Source: Desulfobacteraceae bacterium (GTDB lineage: Bacteria; Desulfobacterota; Desulfobacteria; Desulfobacterales; JAABSP01). Taken from it: a stretch of 21,407 nt of DNA. Under the pieces are notes generated by a model. That model saw only the letters and a list, made by a program, of their open reading frames with translations, was not told the DNA's origin and ran no database searches. The stretch covers positions 1 through 21,407 of the forward strand of contig JAABTE010000006.1 in NCBI GenBank assembly GCA_011390035.1, read 5' to 3'. A program made the position numbers and the translations under genes. How positions within the stretch are numbered: the first letter of the stretch is position 1; each line of letters opens with the position of its first letter. Below are positions 1 to 6,204 of this stretch, one piece after another.

Positions 1-165
1 GCCGCCGCCGATCATCCGCAGGCCCGATTCGATGTACTGGTCGATGCGGAGCCGCTCGATCATGTCGCCGAAGCCGTACTTGAGCAGCACGCCCAGGATC
101 TGGCTGTAGCGGTTCAGGTGGCGGTAGGTGCGCCCGATGACCCCGATTTTTCGAATGCTTAACAA
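1..165 (-). CDS. ABC1/UbiB-family atypical kinase-like protein, N-terminal fragment
   Basis: The gene runs off the left edge of the window, so only about 55 N-terminal residues are visible. They read MLSIRKIGVIGRTYRHLNRY followed by a stretch containing QILGVLLKYGFGDMIERLRI and then DQYIESGL. The RYxQIxxVLxKYGFGD pattern is typical of the start of ABC1/UbiB (AarF) proteins, which are atypical kinase-fold proteins often linked to quinone biosynthesis or lipid homeostasis. The kinase core lies outside the window, so activity cannot be judged. The start is taken as TTG at 165-163, because no ATG is available and translation from there gives the family-like N-terminus. No good Shine-Dalgarno sequence precedes it. 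Upstream sequence repeats the first codons of the gene (see the repeat at 152-200). The gene lies downstream of the acyl-CoA dehydrogenase on the same strand, beyond a GC-rich hairpin. Family assignment is from remembered sequence patterns. Confidence 0.62.
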   Translation of the reverse strand, partial: MLSIRKIGVIGRTYRHLNRYSQILGVLLKYGFGDMIERLRIDQYIESGLRMIGGG

Positions 166-200
166 TTTCGAATGCTTGAAAATGCTTAACCGAATGCTTA
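152..200. repeat. Four-copy 10-bp repeat at the 5' end of the ABC1/UbiB-like gene
   Basis: The unit CGAATGCTTA occurs at 152-161 and 191-200. Variants are CGAATGCTTG at 169-178 and AAAATGCTTA at 179-188. On the minus strand the gene-proximal copy encodes the first residues of the ABC1/UbiB-like protein (L-S-I-R), so its start has been copied into its own leader. Confidence 0.75.
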
Positions 201-218
201 AAAAGGGATGCGGCCGGC

Positions 219-247
219 GGGCGGCCCCGCGGGAGGCGGGGCCGCCC
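219..247 (-). terminator. GC-rich hairpin after the acyl-CoA dehydrogenase gene
   Basis: A perfect 12-bp stem (219-230 with 236-247) and a 5-nt loop (231-235) sit about 11 bp past the dehydrogenase stop codon. In minus-strand orientation a T5 run follows, but only about 14 nt after the stem, so this is an imperfect intrinsic terminator or an RNA-stabilising hairpin. Confidence 0.5.
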
Positions 248-257
248 CTAGGATGCG

Positions 258-1415
258 TTACTTGAGCTTGCCGAGCAGGGCGCTGGCGATGGTGTTTTTC
301 TGGATCTCCTTGGTGCCCTCGTAGATCTCGCAGATCTTGGCGTCCCGGTAGAAGCGCTCCACCTCGTAGTCGAGCATGTAGCCGTAGCCGCCCATGAGCT
401 GGATGGCCTCGTCGGCAACCTCGACCGCGGTGCGGCCGGCCACCATCTTGGCCATGGATGTCAGCTTCGGATCGATGCGGCCCTGGTCGAAGTTCCAGGC
501 GGCCTTATAGACCAGCAGCCGGGCCATCTCGATCTTGGTGGCCATGTCCGCCAGCTTGTGCTGGGTGACCTGGAACTGGGCGATCTTCTTGCCGAACTGT
601 TCCCTGGACTTGACATGGACCATGGCCCGGTCAAAGGCGCCCTGGGCGGTGCCCAGGCCCTGGGCGGCGATCAGGATGCGGCTTTCGTCGAAGAACTCCA
701 GCACCTGGTAAAAGCCCCTGTTTTCCTTGCCGATCAGGTTGGACAGGGGCACGCGCGCGTCCTTGAAGTTGACCTCGGCCGTGTGCATCATGCGGATGCC
801 CATCTTCACGCCCACGGATGCGGCGGAAACGCCGGGCCGGTCCGCCTCCACCAGGATCAGGCTCATGCCCCGGTGGCTGGGCTGGGCGTCGTCGTCCGTC
901 TGGCACAGCACGCTGTAAAAGCCGGCGTGGGGGCCGCCGTTGGTGATGAAGATCTTGGTGCCGTTGATGATAAAATCATCCCCGTCCCTCACGGCGGTGG
1001 TGTCCATGCGGGTGATGTCCGAGCCGTGGTCCGGCTCGGTGAAGGCGCCGCAGGAGAGCACCTCGCCCCGGGCAACCTTCGGCAGCCATTTCTTCTTCTG
1101 CTCGTCGGAGCCGAAGTGCAGGACGATCTCGGAGGCGAAGTCGGCCAGCATCAGGCATGCGCCCACGGACGAGTCGCCCCGGCACAGCTCTTCGGCCACC
1201 AGGATGTTCTCCATGACGCCCAGGCCCTCTCCGCCGAACGCTTCGGGAAAATGGATGCCGATGAAGCCCAGCTCCGCGGCCTTCTTCCAGATGGCCACGG
1301 GATACTCGTGCTTTTCCTCCAGCTCCTGGATCAGGTCCTTCTTGAATTCGCCCTTGACAAAGTCCCGGACGGCCTTTTGAATCTCTTTCTGTTCCTTGCT
1401 AAGCTCAAACTCCAT
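258..1415 (-). CDS. Acyl-CoA dehydrogenase (FAD-dependent)
   Basis: The protein has 385 aa, the normal length for a homotetrameric acyl-CoA dehydrogenase that introduces an alpha,beta double bond in an acyl-CoA and passes electrons to ETF. It has the N-terminal helical domain (about 5-115), a beta domain with AFTEPDHGSD (124-133) and NGTKIFITNG (151-160), and a C-terminal helical domain with REQFGKKIAQFQ (271-282). QLMGGYGY (339-346) and IYEGTKEIQ carry the expected catalytic Glu366. The TEPDHGSD variant is reminiscent of dehydrogenases acting on aromatic, alicyclic or dicarboxylic acyl-CoAs, but the sequence does not fix the substrate. The ATG start is supported by GGGAGG (complement of 1426-1431) 10 nt upstream. 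No ETF, thiolase or CoA ligase lies nearby, so context does not help. It is divergent from the cooC-like gene across a 258-bp intergenic region. Confidence 0.93.
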   Translation of the reverse strand: MEFELSKEQKEIQKAVRDFVKGEFKKDLIQELEEKHEYPVAIWKKAAELGFIGIHFPEAFGGEGLGVMENILVAEELCRGDSSVGACLMLADFASEIVLHFGSDEQKKKWLPKVARGEVLSCGAFTEPDHGSDITRMDTTAVRDGDDFIINGTKIFITNGGPHAGFYSVLCQTDDDAQPSHRGMSLILVEADRPGVSAASVGVKMGIRMMHTAEVNFKDARVPLSNLIGKENRGFYQVLEFFDESRILIAAQGLGTAQGAFDRAMVHVKSREQFGKKIAQFQVTQHKLADMATKIEMARLLVYKAAWNFDQGRIDPKLTSMAKMVAGRTAVEVADEAIQLMGGYGYMLDYEVERFYRDAKICEIYEGTKEIQKNTIASALLGKLK

Positions 1416-1500
1416 CTTAAAATAACCTCCCGCTATTATTTTGAATTAAAATAAAACCGAACCAACTTAGCACACCCCATGGCCCTTTGCAAGCACTATC

Positions 1501-1535
1501 GGCCCGGCGCCGGCGCGCCGCCGCTCCGCCGGGCC
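1501..1535. other. GC-rich inverted repeat in the divergent intergenic region
   Basis: GGCCCGGCG (1501-1509) and CGCCGGGCC (1527-1535) form a perfect 9-bp inverted repeat with a 17-nt loop. It lies between two divergent genes, so it terminates neither of them directly. It could be an mRNA-leader hairpin or have no function. Confidence 0.35.
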
Positions 1536-1585
1536 CGTTGCCCCTCGAATCGGGCAAAAAGGCCGGCCTTTCCTTAAAAAGTCGC

Positions 1586-1614
1586 TTGACTGTTTGGCCC
1601 GTCTGGCCTAAATA
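1586..1614 (+). promoter_or_regulatory. Candidate sigma70-type promoter for the cooC-like operon
   Basis: TTGACT (1586-1591) is separated by 17 bp from TAAATA (1609-1614). The -35 box matches 5 of 6 consensus positions and the -10 box is weak. It lies about 60 bp before the ATG of the first gene of the plus-strand cluster. A perfect 14-bp palindrome, AAAGGCCGGCCTTT (1558-1571), lies 14 bp upstream and could be a regulator site. Assignment is by pattern only. Confidence 0.4.
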
Positions 1615-1673
1615 CTTGTTGATTGTATGAAAAATCCCATTGAAGGGAATCCACGAAAGGAGCAAAGCGTTTT

Positions 1674-2426
1674 ATGCCATTTTCAATCGCGCTGGCCGGC
1701 AAGGGCGGAACCGGCAAGACAACCATCGCCGGTCTGTTGATCAAGTATCTGACGGAAAAGGGCAAGGGCCCCGTTCTGGCGGTGGACGCCGACGCCAACG
1801 CCAACCTCAACGAGGTGCTTGGCCTGAGTGTCTCCGACACCCTGGGCGGCGCCCGGGAGGAGATGAAGAAGGGAAAGGTGCCCGAGGGCATGACCAAGGA
1901 CGTGTTTATATCCATGCGCCTTGAGGAGGCCATCGTGGAGGCGGCCGGATACGACCTGGTGGTGATGGGCCAGCCCGAGGGCTCCGGCTGCTACTGCGCC
2001 GCCAACACCCTGCTGGCCGGCTTTCTGGAGAAGCTGACAGGCAACTATCCTTACATCGTCATGGACAACGAGGCGGGCATGGAGCACATCAGCCGCCTGA
2101 CCACCAAGAACATGGATGTGCTGCTCATAGTCGCCGACACCTCACGCCGGGGCCTGCAGGCGGCCCTGCGAATAAACGCCCTGGCCCGGGACCTGAGCAT
2201 CGGCGTGGGCAAAAGCTACCTGGTGATCAACCAGACCCGAGACGGCATCTCCGAGGCGGCCATGGAGATCATCGACAAGGAGGACGGCCTGGCCCTGGCC
2301 GGCGCCGTGCCGGCCGACGACGCGGTCTATGAGTTCGACATGAAGGGGCGGCCCACCGTGGAAATGCCGACGGACAGCCCGGCGGTGCGGGCGGCCTACG
2401 CCATATTCGACAAGATCATTCCGTAA
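1674..2426 (+). CDS. cooC: CooC-type nickel-insertion ATPase (CODH maturation)
   Basis: This 250-aa MinD/SIMIBI-class P-loop ATPase has the deviant Walker A motif GKGGTGKTT (9-17) and VDADANANLNEVLG (37-50). It also has GSGCYCAAN (103-111), whose Cys106 and Cys108 form the CxC motif that in CooC proteins binds Ni or Zn at the dimer interface. YIVMDNEAGMEH follows (about 126-137). The family uses ATP-driven dimerisation to deliver nickel to the C-cluster of carbon monoxide dehydrogenase or CODH/acetyl-CoA synthase. No CODH gene is in this window, so the client must be elsewhere; a paralogue with another nickel client is possible. AAAGGAG (1656-1662) supports the ATG. It is the first gene of a seven-gene plus-strand cluster. 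Confidence 0.87.
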   Translation: MPFSIALAGKGGTGKTTIAGLLIKYLTEKGKGPVLAVDADANANLNEVLGLSVSDTLGGAREEMKKGKVPEGMTKDVFISMRLEEAIVEAAGYDLVVMGQPEGSGCYCAANTLLAGFLEKLTGNYPYIVMDNEAGMEHISRLTTKNMDVLLIVADTSRRGLQAALRINALARDLSIGVGKSYLVINQTRDGISEAAMEIIDKEDGLALAGAVPADDAVYEFDMKGRPTVEMPTDSPAVRAAYAIFDKIIP

Positions 2427-2490
2427 GACCGGAAGGACCGGACAAAGATCGCTCCGCGGGGCGGAAGATCCGCGGAAGAAGGGGCGGGAC

Positions 2491-3453
2491 ATGAGACGAA
2501 CAGGGTTTTTGTACGATGAGCGGTACCTTATGCACAAGACCGGACCGTACCATCCCGAGATGCCGGAGCGGCTGCCGGCGGTTTACCAGGGCATCGAGGC
2601 GGCCGGCCTGCTCCCCCATCTGACCATGATCAAGGCGGCGCCGGCCCGGCAGAAGTATGTCGAGGCCGTCCACCATATAAAGTATATCCTGCGCTTCGAG
2701 GAGGCCTGCCTGTACGGCATGTGCGAGCTGGACACGCCGGACAACCAGATGTGCAAGGAAACCTACGAGATAGCCATGCTGGCGGCCGGTGGGGTGATCG
2801 AGGCGGCCCGGATGGCGATGGAGGGCTCCATAGACAACGCCTTCTGCGCCGTGCGGCCCCCCGGCCACCACGCCGAGGTGGACAGGGCCATGGGATTTTG
2901 CTACTTCAACAACGTGGCCATCGCCGCCCGATACCTTCAGGCGGAGTGGAACATCGACCGGGTGGGCATCGTGGATTTCGACGTGCATCACGGCAACGGC
3001 ACCCAGCACATCTTCGAGCATGATCCCACGGTCTTTTACTACTCCATCCACGAGCATCCCTCCTTCGCCTATCCGGGGACGGGCCGGGAGTTCGAAAAGG
3101 GCACCGACGCCGGCTACGGCGCCACCCTGAACACCCTGGTGCTGCCGGGCCAGGGAGACGCCGAATACAAGGCCTACCTCCAGCGGGACCTGATGCCGGC
3201 CTTCGAGGCCTTCGCCCCGGAGGTGATTCTGGTCTCCACCGGCTTCGACGCCCACATGGACGACGATATGTCCGGCATCAACCTCAGCACCGAGTGCTTC
3301 TCGTGGATCATGGAGCGGATCATGGAGATGGGGGACCGGTACGCCAGGGGGCGGGTCATCTCGGTGCTGGAGGGCGGCTACGCCCTCAAGCGGCTGCCGG
3401 AGCTGGTGAAAAACCATATGGAAATACTGCTCGGAATTCATCCGAAGACCTGA
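2491..3453 (+). CDS. HDAC-fold zinc-dependent deacetylase (class II-like/AcuC superfamily)
   Basis: This 320-aa arginase/deacetylase-fold enzyme has the full active-site set: RPPGHHA (122-128, His126-His127), GFCYFNNVAIAA (135-146), DFDVHHGNGTQ (162-172, Zn ligands Asp164 and His166), STGFDAH (249-255, Zn ligand Asp253) and EGGY (294-297, transition-state Tyr297). It should hydrolyse acetyl groups from lysine side chains or from acetylated small amines. The N-terminus RTGFLYDERYLMHKTGPYHP resembles bacterial class II HDAC-like proteins more than Bacillus AcuC. The following gene is AcuB-like and a sirtuin lies further down the same cluster, which favours protein deacylation, for example of acetyl-CoA synthetase. 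The start follows AAGGGG (2479-2484). An acetylpolyamine amidohydrolase role cannot be excluded. Confidence 0.9.
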   Translation: MRRTGFLYDERYLMHKTGPYHPEMPERLPAVYQGIEAAGLLPHLTMIKAAPARQKYVEAVHHIKYILRFEEACLYGMCELDTPDNQMCKETYEIAMLAAGGVIEAARMAMEGSIDNAFCAVRPPGHHAEVDRAMGFCYFNNVAIAARYLQAEWNIDRVGIVDFDVHHGNGTQHIFEHDPTVFYYSIHEHPSFAYPGTGREFEKGTDAGYGATLNTLVLPGQGDAEYKAYLQRDLMPAFEAFAPEVILVSTGFDAHMDDDMSGINLSTECFSWIMERIMEMGDRYARGRVISVLEGGYALKRLPELVKNHMEILLGIHPKT

Positions 3454-3468
3454 ATTGGAGACAAAGCC

Positions 3469-4146
3469 ATGTTCATTGACAGATCGATGACCCGCAAGGT
3501 CATCACCATCACCAGGGACACGGGAATACTCGAGGCCAAGGAACTGATGGCTGAAAACGGCATCCGCCATCTGCCCGTGGTGGACGAGGAGAACCGGCTG
3601 ATCGGCATCGTCACCGATCGGGACGTGCGCAGCGCGCTGCCCTCCATCCTGATGGACGATTACGACAGCACCGACGAGCGAAAGCGCCTGTCGCGCATCA
3701 CCGCCAAAGAGATCATGAGCGCCAACCCGGTGACGGTCTCGCCCACCTATACGCTTCAGGACGCCCTTTTGCTGATGCAGAAGAGCCGGGTGGGGGCCTT
3801 CCCGGTGGTGGACGCGGACGGCAAGCTTGAGGGCATCATCTCCATCCGGGACCTGATGCGGGCCTTCATCAATGTTCTGGGCATCGGCGAGCCGGGGGTA
3901 CTCATCGGCATCCTGGTGGAGGAGAAGGTCGGCCAGCTAAAGAAGATCGTGGACGCCATCACGGAAGAGAAGGTCTCCTTCGGATCGGTGCTGGTGGCCC
4001 GGTACTGGGAGAAGGACAAGCGGGCGGTGTTCCCTTATCTTTTGACCAACAATCCAGCCCGTGTTAAAAAGAAGCTGCAGGACATGGGATATACCCTTCT
4101 GGATCCCATGGATTGGTATCTGGACCAATTGCCGAAGCATGACTGA
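3469..4146 (+). CDS. AcuB-like protein: two CBS domains plus C-terminal ACT-like domain
   Basis: This 225-aa soluble protein has CBS1 at about 7-57 (LPVVDEENRLIGIVTDRDV) and CBS2 at about 80-134 (AFPVVDADGKLEGIISIRDL). A C-terminal part (about 143-215) has the length and pattern of an ACT-like module. This is the architecture of Bacillus AcuB, encoded with the deacetylase AcuC and the acetyltransferase AcuA. CBS pairs usually bind adenine nucleotides (AMP, ATP, SAM, NAD), so a role as an energy-state sensor for the neighbouring deacetylase is a reasonable inference. It starts 15 bp after the deacetylase stop with GGAGA just upstream, and its stop overlaps the start of prmA, indicating translational coupling. 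No acetyltransferase is present here. Confidence 0.85.
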   Translation: MFIDRSMTRKVITITRDTGILEAKELMAENGIRHLPVVDEENRLIGIVTDRDVRSALPSILMDDYDSTDERKRLSRITAKEIMSANPVTVSPTYTLQDALLLMQKSRVGAFPVVDADGKLEGIISIRDLMRAFINVLGIGEPGVLIGILVEEKVGQLKKIVDAITEEKVSFGSVLVARYWEKDKRAVFPYLLTNNPARVKKKLQDMGYTLLDPMDWYLDQLPKHD

Positions 4147-5251
4147 CCGGGTGCCTTATGACCGGCTCCATATCCAAGATAGTGAACTGACCGGACTCCC
4201 TATGACCGGCTCCATATTTACGACTGACCGGGTGCCTTATGACCGGCTCCATATATACTATCTGGAGGGGCGGCCGGGGGACGCGGCCCCGCCGATGGGG
4301 CCGGATTTCATCGGCGACTGGGGAGAGGAGGATTCCACCTTTCTCTTTTTTTCCAGGCCGGCCCCCGAGCGGGTGGCCGCCCTGCTGGCGCGTTGCCCGG
4401 CGGCGCGGCTGGTGGATCATTACGAGATGACCTACGACCAGTGGCAGGGCGGGGAGCTGTCGGCATTCACCGTGGGCCGCCTGCGGGTGCGGCCGCCGTG
4501 GCGGGCGCCGGAGGAGCGGGCCGATGGCCATGCGGATGCCGGGCATCCCGGCGGCGCCGAAGGGGGTGCGGGTGAAGGCTCGGGGATGGGTCAGGGGATG
4601 GGTCAGGGGATGAGACAGGGCGTCGGTCAGGGCGTCGGTCAGGGGATCGGTCAGAGGATTGGACAGGGGATCGGCCAAGGGGTCGGCCAAGGGATCGGTC
4701 AGGGGATCGGACAGGGCGTCGGTCAGGATGGTCTCGAGATCCTGCTGGACCCGGGGGTGGTCTTCGGCAGCGGCACCCATCCCACCACCCGGGACTGCCT
4801 TGCCCTGATGGACCGGCTTATGGCGGCCGAATCCATCGAAACGGCCCTGGACCTGGGCTGCGGCACGGGCATTCTGGCCGCCGCCGCCGCCCGGCTGGGC
4901 TGCCGCCGGGTGCTGGCGGTGGATCTGAACCTGTTGGCGGCGCGCACCACCCTTGCCAACATCCGGCGCAACGGCCTCGATGACCGAGCGCTGACGATTT
5001 GCGCCCGGGCCGAGGATTTCGCCGGGGGCGAGGCCGACCTGCTAATCGCCAACATCCACTACGAGGTGATGGCGGCGCTCATCGAGGGCGGCTGCCTTGG
5101 GGGCAAGCGATGGCTCATTCTGTCGGGGTTGCTGCGAAGCCAGGCCGACGCGGTGGCGGACGCCCTGGCCCGGCGGCGCGTGAAGATCCACGAAAGAAGA
5201 ATACAGGAAGGCATCTGGACGACATTTCTCGGAGAAACCATGGACGGCTGA
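4139..5251 (+). CDS. prmA: Ribosomal protein L11 methyltransferase with a repeat insertion
   Basis: This SAM-dependent methyltransferase is 370 aa from the chosen start, longer than the roughly 250-300 aa usual for PrmA. The small N-terminal substrate-binding domain spans about 31-120 and ends in RLRVRPPW. The catalytic domain begins at LEILLDPG (199-206), with VVFGSGTHPTTRD, SAM motif LDLGCGTG (237-244) and LLIANIHYEV. PrmA trimethylates L11. The extra length has two sources. A duplicated start region puts DRVPYDRLHI at 3-12 and again at 30-39, and a Gly-rich insert (about 126-197) contains 12 GxGQ tetrapeptides (149-196). The ATG at 4139-4141 overlaps the upstream TGA, which argues for coupling. 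An alternative in-frame ATG at 4202 would skip the first copy. The catalytic core looks intact; whether the inserted linker is tolerated is inferred from conservation on both sides. Confidence 0.87.
   Translation: MTDRVPYDRLHIQDSELTGLPMTGSIFTTDRVPYDRLHIYYLEGRPGDAAPPMGPDFIGDWGEEDSTFLFFSRPAPERVAALLARCPAARLVDHYEMTYDQWQGGELSAFTVGRLRVRPPWRAPEERADGHADAGHPGGAEGGAGEGSGMGQGMGQGMRQGVGQGVGQGIGQRIGQGIGQGVGQGIGQGIGQGVGQDGLEILLDPGVVFGSGTHPTTRDCLALMDRLMAAESIETALDLGCGTGILAAAAARLGCRRVLAVDLNLLAARTTLANIRRNGLDDRALTICARAEDFAGGEADLLIANIHYEVMAALIEGGCLGGKRWLILSGLLRSQADAVADALARRRVKIHERRIQEGIWTTFLGETMDG
4141..4254. repeat. Tandem duplication across the AcuB-like/prmA junction
   Basis: A 33-bp unit at 4141-4173 is repeated identically at 4222-4254 (period 81 bp, 27 codons). 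A shorter diverged copy, about 31 bp, lies between them at 4187-4217. Each full copy carries the upstream gene's stop context and the first codons of prmA. The period is a multiple of three, so the prmA frame stays open. The distal copy has lost the ATG (CGACTGACC instead of CATGACTGACC). Confidence 0.9.
4583..4726. repeat. In-frame 12-bp minisatellite inside prmA (12 units)
   Basis: Twelve tandem 12-bp units of consensus GGG-(A/G)TC-GGT-CAG encode G-(M/V/I)-G-Q tetrapeptides. Units 3 and 7 vary (GMRQ and RIGQ). It lies exactly between the two PrmA domains. Units differ mostly in the second residue and at wobble positions, so the array has diverged since expansion. Confidence 0.92.
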
Positions 5252-5300
5252 CAATGGCGATTATCAACCCTGGGGCATCCATCGAGAATGAAGGTCTGAT

Positions 5301-6140
5301 ATGTACATAAAGTGCTGGGGATCCAGAGGGTCCATTCCCGTTTCCGGCAGCGTTTACGTGGAGCATGGCGGCGATACCACCTGTCTTGAAATCCGGACAA
5401 AGAGCGGCGACACCATCATCGTGGACGCCGGCACGGGCATCCGGCGGCTGGGCAATCAGCTTCTCGTGGAGAACCGGCGCCATCTGCACCTGATCTTCAC
5501 CCACGCCCATTGGGACCATGTGATGGGCTTTCCCTTCTTCAAACCCATTTACAGCCCGCATTTCAGCTTCACCGTTTACCGGTGTCCCTTTTCCGGATAC
5601 GTGGAAAAGATGCTGGGCCAGGTGATGAAGCCGCCCTTTTTTCCCGTGCGCTTTTCCCAGCTCGCGGCCCGTTTCGAGTACCATGCCCTCCGGTGTCCGG
5701 AGCCCTTCCAGATCGGTTCGGTCACCGTCTCGCCCATCCGGTTGAGCCATCCGAACACGGGCAACGGTTTCAAGTTCACCGAGGACGGCAAGAGCCTGGT
5801 GTTCATCACCGACAACGAGCTGTTCGTGCCCCACGCGGGGGGGGTGCCCTACGAGACTTATGTGGCCTTTTCCGCCGGCGCGGACATCCTGATCCACGAC
5901 GGCGAGTACACCCCCGAGGAGTACGAGAAATTCCGGGGATACGGCCACTCCACCTATTTGCAGGCCCTTGACCTGGCCCTGGACGCAAACGTCCGCGCCC
6001 TGGGAATTTTCCATCTCAATCAGGACCGGACGGATCGACACATGCGCCACATCATAAGGGACTGCAATCGGTTGATCCGGGGAAAGCGGAGAAAGATGGG
6101 CTGCTTTGCCGTGAAAATGGACATGGAATTCACCCTTTGA
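5301..6140 (+). CDS. Metallo-beta-lactamase-fold metallohydrolase (PhnP/RNase Z-like group)
   Basis: This 279-aa protein starts with KCWGSRGSIPVSG and GGDTTCLEI, the opening seen in the COG1235/PhnP-type group of the metallo-beta-lactamase superfamily. It has VDAGTGIRRLG (41-51), the metal motif THAHWDH (67-73), a further His in RLSH (His150), Asp200 in IHDGEYT and His238 in IFHLN. These give a complete dinuclear metal site for phosphodiester or similar hydrolysis. The substrate is unknown. The exosite seen in tRNase Z is not evident, so tRNA processing is not claimed. There is no signal peptide, so it is cytoplasmic. It sits 49 bp after prmA with a GAAGG element about 10 nt before the ATG. 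Confidence 0.85.
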   Translation: MYIKCWGSRGSIPVSGSVYVEHGGDTTCLEIRTKSGDTIIVDAGTGIRRLGNQLLVENRRHLHLIFTHAHWDHVMGFPFFKPIYSPHFSFTVYRCPFSGYVEKMLGQVMKPPFFPVRFSQLAARFEYHALRCPEPFQIGSVTVSPIRLSHPNTGNGFKFTEDGKSLVFITDNELFVPHAGGVPYETYVAFSAGADILIHDGEYTPEEYEKFRGYGHSTYLQALDLALDANVRALGIFHLNQDRTDRHMRHIIRDCNRLIRGKRRKMGCFAVKMDMEFTL

Positions 6141-6194
6141 GGCCGATATCGGCCTTGAGGGCAGGCATCGATATCGGCCTTGATGGCCGACATG
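6140..6194. repeat. Palindrome and 25-bp tandem repeat upstream of the sirtuin gene
   Basis: AGGCCGATATCGGCCT (6140-6155) is a perfect 16-bp palindrome directly after the hydrolase stop. A 25-bp unit (6145-6169) is repeated at 6170-6194 with 21 of 25 matches; the first 14 bases, GATATCGGCCTTGA, are identical. The second copy ends at the sirtuin ribosome-binding region (GAGGAAG). Confidence 0.85.
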
Positions 6195-6204
6195 AGGAAG
6201 ACAA

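Noticed and set aside
558..1454. 298-codon plus-strand frame
   Set aside because: Antisense shadow of the acyl-CoA dehydrogenase gene, which has complete family motifs.
4064..4780. Minus-strand frame with DPLTDPLADPL-type repeats
   Set aside because: It is the antisense reading of the prmA minisatellite; prmA has clear motifs on the other strand, so the repeat-protein appearance is a shadow.
5254..5310. 18-codon ORF overlapping the start of the MBL-fold gene
   Set aside because: It has a start and a stop overlapping the next gene, as a leader peptide could, but no ribosome-binding site and no recognisable features; likely chance.
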